Assembly (NCBI GenBank): GCA_016210785.1
Contig: JACQTN010000016.1
Coordinates: 1-5,710 of the forward strand
DNA from: Armatimonadota bacterium
GTDB lineage: Bacteria; Sysuimicrobiota; Sysuimicrobiia; Sysuimicrobiales; JACQTN01
Length of the DNA: 5,710 nucleotides
Reading direction: 5' to 3'
The position numbers and the translations under genes are program-made. Below are positions 1 to 4,719 of this stretch, in pieces. Below the pieces are notes generated by a model. The model did not search any database. It was given only the letters and a program-made list of their open reading frames with translations, and had not been told where the DNA came from. Every line of letters begins with the position of its first letter. Positions within the stretch are counted from its first letter, which is position 1.

Positions 1-82
1 CGGCCTCTGCCAGCGCCGCTGGTGGATCCTTTCGCAGCACTCGCACCCAGGCAGAGGTGTCGATAAGGATGCGATCGGGCAT
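1..82 (-). CDS. vapC: VapC-family PIN-domain toxin, N-terminal fragment (runs off left edge)
   Basis: Only the first 27 codons are visible; the gene continues beyond base 1. The fragment reads MPDRILIDTSAWVRVLRK and then DPPAALAEA. A hydrophobic beta strand ending in Asp8 followed by Thr-Ser (ILIDTSAW) is the classic first strand of a PIN domain, where that Asp is the first metal-binding catalytic residue. VapC toxins are Mg-dependent endoribonucleases that cut tRNA or rRNA and stop translation. The start ATG (80-82) is chosen because a GGAG (92-95 on the minus strand) lies 9 bases upstream. It follows the VapB-family antitoxin gene on the same strand after a 53-bp gap, the usual antitoxin-first order. 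The gap is longer than the overlap seen in many such pairs. Assignment rests on the short N-terminus plus context; the remaining acidic residues cannot be seen. Confidence 0.8.
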   Translation of the reverse strand, partial: MPDRILIDTSAWVRVLRKDPPAALAEA

Positions 83-135
83 TTTGACATTCTCCAGGTG
101 AAATTCGTACGGCCGGGCTCACGAATAACCGCACA

Positions 136-348
136 TCAGTCATCGATATCCTGCGCGCGGATTCTCTTAAGCTCTTCAGGGGTAAGGCCGATTTCGTATG
201 TCCCGATCATCGCCGCAAGCCTCTCCAGGCGCCTTCGGCGCACAAATTCCTCCAGGGCCAGGTTGATGGCCTCCTTCTGAGTCCTGACGTTTGCCAGCTT
301 CATAGCCTCCTGCAAGGTAGCCTTGTCTACATCAACGGTCGTTCTCAT
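136..348 (-). CDS. vapB: VapB-family antitoxin (type II toxin-antitoxin)
   Basis: A 70-aa protein beginning MRTTVDVDKATLQEAMKLAN and ending in RAQDIDD. The pattern (MRTTVDVD strand, a helix, then a TQKEAINLALEEFVRRRR-type helix) is that of the VapB antitoxin family (PF09957-like), whose N-terminus forms a ribbon-helix-helix-like DNA-binding dimer. The acidic, probably flexible C-terminus would wrap and block the VapC toxin. The reading frame stays open upstream to base 582, but the ATG at 346-348 is preferred: the family motif begins exactly there, a GGTGG (356-360) sits 7 bases upstream, and the longer version would run into uvrC. It is transcribed divergently from uvrC and precedes the vapC fragment. 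Together the pair would be autoregulated through the palindromes upstream. The DNA here is less GC-rich than uvrC, consistent with a transferred module. Confidence 0.88.
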   Translation of the reverse strand: MRTTVDVDKATLQEAMKLANVRTQKEAINLALEEFVRRRRLERLAAMIGTYEIGLTPEELKRIRAQDIDD

Positions 349-392
349 TGGATATCCACCCCATGCACAAGAATAGGCCGAAATTTGATATC
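349..392. promoter_or_regulatory. Candidate VapB operator: two GATATC palindromes upstream of vapB
   Basis: A perfect 10-bp palindrome TGGATATCCA (349-358) abuts the vapB start codon, and a second GATATC core (387-392) lies 36 bp away inside the promoter spacer. VapB-type antitoxins usually bind short palindromes overlapping their own promoter, so the pair of sites is a plausible operator. The six-base core could recur by chance, so confidence is modest. Confidence 0.35.
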
Positions 393-398
393 TGACAA
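370..398 (-). promoter_or_regulatory. Predicted sigma-70-type promoter of the vapBC operon
   Basis: On the minus strand TTGTCA (398-393; five of six match TTGACA) is followed after 17 bases by TATTCT (375-370; four of six match TATAAT). Transcription would start near base 363, giving a leader of only about 15 bases before the vapB ATG. Position and spacing are right for an autoregulated antitoxin promoter. This is a consensus match only. Confidence 0.5.
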
Positions 399-508
399 GC
401 CCTTGAGGAGATGCGAGGAATAGGTCCGCCGGCTCTTGGGGGAATCTGGGGACGGATTGCAGCGAAACGGCATAGAATAGTACCAGTGCGGTGCAGCGGA
501 GTTTCCCG

Positions 509-2443
509 ATGAGTCTGGATGAGCCTGAGCAGATCCAACCCAGATCTCCGGAGCTGGCCGAAAAGCTCAAGGCCGTCCCCACCCGGCCCGGCGTCTACCT
601 CATGCGCGACGCCGCGGCCAGGGTGATCTACGTCGGCAAGGCCCAGTCCCTGCGCAGCCGCATCCGCCAGTACTTCCAGGACCCCATGAGCGTGGAGAGC
701 CCCCGCATCCGCCACCTCATGGGCAAGATCCGGGATTTCGAGTTCGTGGCGTGCGCCAACGAAGTGGAGGCGCTGATCCTGGAGACCAACCTGATCAAGC
801 GCCACCGCCCCTTCTACAACGTGCGCATGGCCGACGACAAGGCCTTCCCGTACCTGAAGATCACCTATGAGGACTACCCGAAGATCGTGATGACGCGCAA
901 GGTCGTGCGGGACGGCGGCCGCTACTTCGGGCCGTACCCCTATCACGAACCGAAACTGGTGGGCCGGACCATCCGCACGGTCCGCAAGCTCTTCAAGCTT
1001 CGCACCTGCAAGATTGAGATCACCCGCGACCTCCCGCGCCCGTGCCTGGACTACTACATCGGCCAGTGCACCGCGCCATGCGTCGCCTGGGGCGCGACTG
1101 CGGAGCAGTACCAGGAGCAGGTGAAGCAGGCCGTGCTGTTCCTCCAGGGGAAGCAGGAGCCCCTCATCGACGTCCTGCGCCGGGAGATGGAGGAGGCCGC
1201 GGAGGGCATGCAGTTCGAGCGCGCCGCCCGCCTGCGCGACCAGATCCAGGGCCTGGAGGCCATCTTCGAAAAACAGAAGATCGTCACCGCCGGCCAGGAG
1301 GACCGGGACGTGGTGGCGCTGGCGGTGGAGGGCGACCAGGCCTGCGTCCAGATGTTCTACGTGCGGACGGGCAAGCTGGTGGGGCAGGAGCACTTCATGC
1401 TGGAGGGCACGCGCGGCGCGAAGCCGGAGGAAGCGCTGCGTGCGTTCATCGAGCAGTACTACGAGGCCGCCACGTCGGTCCCGCGCGAAGTGCTCCTGCA
1501 GACGCCCATCGAGGACCAGGACCTCATCGCGGAGTGGCTGACCGCGCGGCGTGAGGGCAACGTAGAAGTCCTCGTCCCCCAAAAGGGCGAGAAGCGGCGC
1601 CTGGTGGAGATGGCTGTAGAGAACGCATCCCTCTTCCTGCAGCAGGAGCGGGTGCGGCTGGTGGGGATGGAGGGGCTGTCGGTGAAGGAGTTGCAGGATC
1701 TGCTGGGGCTGGAGCAGCCGCCCTTCCGCATCGAGGCCTACGACATCAGCAATTTCCAGGGCGGGGAGTCGGTGGGCTCGCTGGTGGTCTGTGAGGGCGG
1801 GCGGCCGAAGAAGGACGCGTACCGCCGGTTCAAGATCAAGTGGACCGAGGGGCCCGACGACTACGCCATGCTGCAGGAGGTGCTGCGCCGGCGTTTCGAG
1901 GAGGCGCGGCGCGAGCAGGAGCGCCTGGACCGCGACGAGCCGGTGAAGCCCAAGTGGTCCATCCTCCCCGACCTGCTGCTGATCGACGGCGGCCGCGGCC
2001 AGCTCAACGCCGGGCTGGAGGTCCTCTTCGAGTACAACCAGTCCATCCCCGCCATCGGCCTGGCCAAGCGGGCGGAGCTGATCTTCACCCGCGATCACGA
2101 GGAGCCCATGGCGCTGCCGCGCGACTCCCAGGCCTTGCGGCTGGTGCAGCGCATCCGCGACGAGGCGCACCGCTTCGCCAACACCTATCACCAGAAGCTG
2201 CGCGAGCGCAAGATCGTCTTCTCGGTGCTGGACGAGATTCCGGGAGTGGGGGAGAAGCGCAAGCGCGATCTGATCCGGCACTTCGGGTCGGTGCGAAAGG
2301 TCCGGGGGGCGAGCCGGGAGGATCTAGCCGCCGTGGTGGGGCCCAAGACGGCGGACAAGATCCTGGCGCACCTGCAGGCACAGTCCGGCGATCAGGCGGC
2401 TCCGGCGGAGCCGGGGCCGGCCGCCTCGCCGGATGCGGTCTGA
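509..2443 (+). CDS. uvrC: UvrABC excision nuclease subunit C
   Basis: A 644-aa protein, within the usual 600-680 aa of UvrC. It is recruited by UvrB at a DNA lesion and makes the 3' and 5' incisions of nucleotide excision repair. Domains in order: GIY-YIG nuclease (about residues 25-105) with GVY at 28-30, YVG at 41-43, Arg51 and Glu92 matching the known catalytic positions; a four-cysteine cluster (Cys167, 179, 187, 191) that in characterised UvrC binds an iron-sulfur cluster; the UVR helical hairpin that binds UvrB (about 215-255, with FERAARLRDQI); the RNase H-like 5' nuclease with Asp412 (AYDISN), Asp493 (LIDGGRGQLN) and His554 (RDEAHRFA); and C-terminal helix-hairpin-helix motifs (IPGVGEKRKRDL at 578-588 and a second near 604-622). 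The tail is Ala/Pro-rich. A GTG at 491 is in frame, but ATG 509 is chosen because GGAG (498-501) lies 7 bases before it. A TAGAAT at 473-478 could be a -10 box, but no good -35 accompanies it. All catalytic residues are present. Confidence 0.98.
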   Translation: MSLDEPEQIQPRSPELAEKLKAVPTRPGVYLMRDAAARVIYVGKAQSLRSRIRQYFQDPMSVESPRIRHLMGKIRDFEFVACANEVEALILETNLIKRHRPFYNVRMADDKAFPYLKITYEDYPKIVMTRKVVRDGGRYFGPYPYHEPKLVGRTIRTVRKLFKLRTCKIEITRDLPRPCLDYYIGQCTAPCVAWGATAEQYQEQVKQAVLFLQGKQEPLIDVLRREMEEAAEGMQFERAARLRDQIQGLEAIFEKQKIVTAGQEDRDVVALAVEGDQACVQMFYVRTGKLVGQEHFMLEGTRGAKPEEALRAFIEQYYEAATSVPREVLLQTPIEDQDLIAEWLTARREGNVEVLVPQKGEKRRLVEMAVENASLFLQQERVRLVGMEGLSVKELQDLLGLEQPPFRIEAYDISNFQGGESVGSLVVCEGGRPKKDAYRRFKIKWTEGPDDYAMLQEVLRRRFEEARREQERLDRDEPVKPKWSILPDLLLIDGGRGQLNAGLEVLFEYNQSIPAIGLAKRAELIFTRDHEEPMALPRDSQALRLVQRIRDEAHRFANTYHQKLRERKIVFSVLDEIPGVGEKRKRDLIRHFGSVRKVRGASREDLAAVVGPKTADKILAHLQAQSGDQAAPAEPGPAASPDAV

Positions 2444-2487
2444 GGCGTTTCGGTGCGGGTCGTGCCGTTCGTGTCTTGCCCGCGATG

Positions 2488-2530
2488 CGCGCCCTTCGAC
2501 GGGCTCAGGAGGCTCGGGGCGAACCGCGCG
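2488..2530. repeat. REP-like palindromic element after uvrC
   Basis: The stretch contains CCCTTCGACGGGCTCAGG followed by GGGGCGAACCGCGCG. This closely resembles the dispersed palindromic element of the form CCCTTCGAC-N2-GCTCAGGGCGAACGG that I recall from many GC-rich bacterial genomes. Its ends pair: CGCGC (2488-2492) with GCGCG (2526-2530), and TTCG (2495-2498) with CGAA (2520-2523), separated by a symmetric CC/CC internal loop. The middle carries an extra AGGCTCGG-like segment that looks like a partial duplication of GGCTCAGG. It occupies the gap between uvrC and the DUF1177 gene and could fold in the uvrC 3' end. There is no U-run, so it is not a standard terminator. The family match is from memory and only one copy is in the window. 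Confidence 0.5.
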
Positions 2531-2569
2531 TATTCCTGACGGGGTCGGCGTGAGGAGGACTCGCCCACC

Positions 2570-3511
2570 ATGGCCATGAGACAGGCGATCGAAGCATATG
2601 AGCTGCTGGACTCGGCAAGGGTCACGGGGCAGGCCGTGGCCGATCTGCTGCGTGCGCGGGTCCGTGCCGGCGTGGAGGTGGAGTGCCTCGAAGGTCCGCG
2701 CGGCCACACCGACGTCATCAGGGTTGTCATCGCGGGGACCGACGGCAGGGCGGGGGGCGGCACTGCGCCCACCCTGGGCATTATCGGCCAACTCGGCGGG
2801 ATCGGCGCGCGGCCTCACCAGCAAGGACTCGTCTCGGATGCCGACGGCGCCATCAGCGCGGTCGCCTGCGCGCTGAAGCTTCTGGACATGCAGGCGGCCG
2901 GGGATGCGCTGCCGGGCGACGTCCTGATGGCGACGCACATCTGCCCGGATGCGCCCGTCCAGGCGCGGAAACCGGTGCCGATGATGAGTTCGCCGGTGGA
3001 GATCCACGACGTGCTGGACCGCACCGTGGACCCGGCCATGGACGCCATCATCTCCATCGACACCACCCGGGGCAACCGCGTCCTCAACCGCCGTGGCATC
3101 GCCATCACGCCCACGGTGAAGGAGGGCTACATCCTCCGCGTCAGCGAGGACCTGCTCGACGTGGTGGAGTGGGTCACCGGCCGGCCGCCCGTCGTCCTCC
3201 CCATCACGACCCAGGACATCACGCCGTACGGCAACGGGATCTTCCACCTCAACAGCCTCATGCAGCCGTGCACCGTCACCGCGGCGCCGGTGGTGGGACT
3301 GGCTCTCACCGCGGAGGTCCCGGTCCCGGGGTCGGCGACGGGCGCGAGCCAGGTGGTGGACATCGAGCAGGCGGTGCGCTTCTGCGTGGAGGCGGCGAAG
3401 GCGTTCACGGCGGGGCGGTGCCGGTTCTACAATGAGGAGGAGTATGGGCGGCTGGTTGCCCTGTACGGGTCGCTGCGGCAACTGCAGACGCTGGGCATGG
3501 AGGCACGGTGA
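2570..3511 (+). CDS. DUF1177-family protein, function unknown
   Basis: A 313-aa soluble protein with no signal peptide or membrane segment. I recognise it as a DUF1177 (PF06675-like) protein from its characteristic blocks: ELLDSARVTG (11-20), TAPTLGIIGQLGGIGARP (65-82), GLVSDADGAISA (86-97), THICPDAP (122-129), ISIDTTRGNR (161-170), PTVKEGYILRVSEDLLD (181-197), PITTQDITPYGNG (211-223) and EVPVPGSATGAS (249-260). Length is typical, so the gene is intact. The family's biochemical role is, to my knowledge, not established. The conserved Asp and His residues (Asp90, Asp92, His123, Asp164, Asp216) and Gly-rich turns look like a hydrolase or metal site, but that is inference only. The start at ATG 2570 is supported by GAGGAGGA (2552-2559) 10 bases upstream; the ATG at 2576 would be too distant. 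It lies 126 bp after uvrC on the same strand and could be co-transcribed or have its own promoter; none is clear. Confidence 0.85.
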   Translation: MAMRQAIEAYELLDSARVTGQAVADLLRARVRAGVEVECLEGPRGHTDVIRVVIAGTDGRAGGGTAPTLGIIGQLGGIGARPHQQGLVSDADGAISAVACALKLLDMQAAGDALPGDVLMATHICPDAPVQARKPVPMMSSPVEIHDVLDRTVDPAMDAIISIDTTRGNRVLNRRGIAITPTVKEGYILRVSEDLLDVVEWVTGRPPVVLPITTQDITPYGNGIFHLNSLMQPCTVTAAPVVGLALTAEVPVPGSATGASQVVDIEQAVRFCVEAAKAFTAGRCRFYNEEEYGRLVALYGSLRQLQTLGMEAR

Positions 3512-3521
3512 TCGCCGGGCC

Positions 3522-3551
3522 TTGACAGGCGGATCTCATCCGACTTACTAT
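3522..3551 (+). promoter_or_regulatory. Predicted sigma-70-type promoter of the abrB-vapC operon
   Basis: A perfect TTGACA (3522-3527) and TACTAT (3546-3551; four of six match TATAAT) are separated by 18 bases. They sit in the 79-bp gap between the DUF1177 stop and the antitoxin start, so the operon would begin transcription near 3558 with a leader of about 30 bases. The -10 box is covered by an inverted repeat, as expected for an autoregulated antitoxin promoter. Confidence 0.65.
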
Positions 3552-3577
3552 GAAGTAAGGAACGGCCTCAAAGTAAG
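3544..3577. promoter_or_regulatory. Candidate antitoxin operator: inverted repeat plus a third half-site
   Basis: CTTACT (3544-3549) and AGTAAG (3554-3559) form a perfect 6-bp inverted repeat around a 4-base spacer, directly over the -10 box and likely start point. The same half-site recurs at 3572-3577 as part of a 9-bp direct repeat AAGTAAGGA (3553-3561 and 3571-3579), 18 bp apart. The last copy merges with the Shine-Dalgarno TAAGGAGG (3574-3581). Three regularly placed half-sites around a toxin-antitoxin promoter suggest binding by the AbrB-fold antitoxin, alone or with its toxin. Confidence 0.5.
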
Positions 3578-3590
3578 GAGGCTTCGTGCC

Positions 3591-3857
3591 ATGCCGACCG
3601 CCACGGTGACGAGCAAAGGCCAGATTACGTTGCCCAAACAGGTGCGGGCTCATCTCAGGCTGAAGGCAGGCGACCGTGTTGACTTCTTGATTGAAAACGA
3701 TGGGCGCGTGCTGCTTCAACCTGTCACGATTGATGTTTCTGAACTCTCGGGGATTCTTTATCGCAAGGGCATGCGCGCCGCGACTGTAGACGAAATGCAC
3801 GAGGCGATTGGCAGGCATGTCGCCGAGGCTTTTCGTCGATCCACTCGCAGACGATGA
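3591..3857 (+). CDS. AbrB/MazE-fold (SpoVT-AbrB) antitoxin of a VapC toxin
   Basis: An 88-aa protein. Residues 1-46 form a SpoVT/AbrB swapped-hairpin DNA-binding domain with the hallmark TVTSKGQITLPKQVRAHLRL and then KAGDRVDFLIENDGRVLLQP. The C-terminal half (about 47-88, with ELSGILYRKGM) is the likely toxin-binding segment, ending in a basic RRSTRRR tail. The frame is open upstream to 3432, but ATG 3591 is clearly the start: the domain begins there and TAAGGAGG (3574-3581) lies 9 bases before it. Its stop overlaps the start of the toxin gene by four bases (ATGA, 3854-3857), indicating translational coupling. It should neutralise the toxin and repress its own promoter. Composition is lower in GC than the flanking genes: by hand count 32 of 60 bases at 3721-3780 against 41 of 60 at 2041-2100 in uvrC. 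Confidence 0.93.
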   Translation: MPTATVTSKGQITLPKQVRAHLRLKAGDRVDFLIENDGRVLLQPVTIDVSELSGILYRKGMRAATVDEMHEAIGRHVAEAFRRSTRRR

Positions 3858-4249
3858 AAGGAATCGACACGAACATTCTGGTCCGGTATCTGACCCGAGA
3901 CGAGCCTGCACAATGGGCTCGCGCCCAGCGGTACATTCAAGACACAGGCGCTGCGGGAGAGCAGTGCCTCATCAACGTCATCGTTCTGTGCGAAACCGTG
4001 TGGATACTCCGATCCTTCTACGGCGTTCAAAGGGATACTATCGCCGCCGTACTCGAAAAGATCTTGACGGCCCGGCAGTTTGAGGTTGAAGACAAGGACC
4101 TGGCCTGGGCGGCGCTTCGGGAGTACAGGGCGACCGGTGCCGACTTCGCCGACTGCCTGATAGGTCAGAGAAACCGCATGGCTGGATGTGACGAGACGGC
4201 GACCTTCGACAAGGCACTGAGACACCTGGAGCATTTCAAAGTGCTGTAG
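3854..4249 (+). CDS. vapC: PIN-domain VapC-type ribonuclease toxin
   Basis: A complete 131-aa PIN-domain protein starting MKGIDTNILVRYLTRDEPAQ. Acidic active-site residues are all visible: Asp5 (IDTNIL), Glu47 (VLCETVW), Asp97/Asp100 (GADFADCLI) and Asp119 (TFDKAL). They would hold the Mg ions for single-strand RNA cleavage. The INVIVLCETVWILR and GADFADCLIG segments are typical of VapC proteins paired with AbrB-type antitoxins. The start ATG 3854 overlaps the antitoxin stop, so translation is probably coupled, keeping toxin output below antitoxin. The target RNA cannot be told from sequence. It is only distantly similar to the VapC fragment at the left edge: their N-termini share little beyond the D-T-S/N pattern, and the antitoxins are of different folds, so the two modules are unlikely to be recent duplicates. 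Confidence 0.93.
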   Translation: MKGIDTNILVRYLTRDEPAQWARAQRYIQDTGAAGEQCLINVIVLCETVWILRSFYGVQRDTIAAVLEKILTARQFEVEDKDLAWAALREYRATGADFADCLIGQRNRMAGCDETATFDKALRHLEHFKVL

Positions 4250-4255
4250 AGGAAT

Positions 4256-4537
4256 TCAGATAACCAGTTCGTCGGATTCAACGGTGATGCCCCGCTCTCC
4301 GGCCATGGCCAGCAGCACCTCGTCGCCATCGATGTAGATACAGTGGGCCGCCACCAGGTCCGGGCCGAGGACGCCGCAGGCAGCAAGACAGCGTACGGCT
4401 CCGTCGTGGCCGCGGCCGCGCAGCGCGGCCACATCCATCTCGGACTGGGCGCAGTGGATGAAAATGCGCGCGCCCGACTCGTTGGCAAAGGCCCACCTGG
4501 CGGCCGGACGAGGCGGGGGGCTGCGCCGCGTGGTCAC
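4256..4537 (-). pseudogene. Amidohydrolase-superfamily remnant (internal fragment)
   Basis: This 93-codon frame resembles the middle of TrzA/AtzA/SsnA-type amidohydrolases (PF01979-like): ARIFIHCAQSEMDVAAL (residues 23-39), then AACGVLGPDLVAAHCIYIDG (52-71) and DEVLLAMAGERGITV (72-86). In the family, His28 and His65 would sit at the beta-5 and beta-6 metal/substrate positions. The N-terminal HxH metal motif and the C-terminal catalytic Asp are absent, as a family member is normally about 400-480 aa. So this cannot be a working enzyme and is read as a remnant. The frame ends ESDELVI-stop seven bases from the end of the convergent toxin gene. A GTG at 4535-4537 has GGAGG 10 bases upstream, so a short peptide might still be made. 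Residues 1-14 (TTRRSPPPRPAA) do not look like the family, marking the upstream break. Confidence 0.6.
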
Positions 4538-4719
4538 GGGACGGGTACCTCCGGAGGCTAGGAAGCTGTCTGGGAAATGCCAAACCAGGAAGCTCCTCGC
4601 AGGATGTGGCGGGGCCTAGATGCCTGCGCGAAGAGTGTTCGGCGCGGACCCGGCAGTTCTTGCCCGGACTGCGCCCGGAAGTCTGCCTGCGCCGCCCAGG
4701 ACGCGATCCGCGTGGAGGC
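4538..4719. other. Non-coding stretch between amidohydrolase remnant and glucosidase
   Basis: No credible gene is seen on either strand. It contains a perfect palindrome CCTCCGGAGG (4548-4557), a direct repeat AGGAAGCT (4560-4567 and 4587-4594), and a direct repeat TGCCTGCGC (4621-4629 and 4684-4692). A short hairpin ACGCG-ATC-CGCGT (4701-4713) lies just after the glucosidase stop on the minus strand, without a U-run. The minus-strand amidohydrolase frame stays open here back to a stop near 4618-4620, but its sequence is not amidohydrolase-like. Confidence 0.5.

Noticed and set aside
491..508. GTG at 491 as the uvrC start
   Set aside because: GGAG at 498-501 lies inside this extension and is correctly spaced for ATG 509. 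The extra six residues are not family-like.
332..2281. A 649-codon open frame antisense to uvrC
   Set aside because: It is rich in Leu, His, Arg, Gln and Pro with no domain, and mirrors the uvrC codons. Long antisense frames are expected opposite a GC-rich gene with strong third-position bias.
2455..2483. GCGGG...CCCGC as a uvrC terminator
   Set aside because: Only five pairs with a 19-base loop and no U-run.
1840..2553. A 237-codon plus-strand frame crossing the uvrC stop
   Set aside because: Composition of Arg, Gly, Ala and Pro is typical of an out-of-frame reading of GC-rich DNA, and it overlaps the catalytic and HhH part of uvrC.
2324..3481. A 385-codon open frame antisense to the uvrC end and DUF1177
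   Set aside because: Low-complexity Arg/His/Asp/Pro composition, no motif, and it spans two well-supported genes on the other strand.
3510..3535. Imperfect inverted repeat GATCGCC...GGCGGATC as a terminator for the DUF1177 gene
   Set aside because: It needs a bulge, has no U-run, and its loop contains the -35 box of the next operon.
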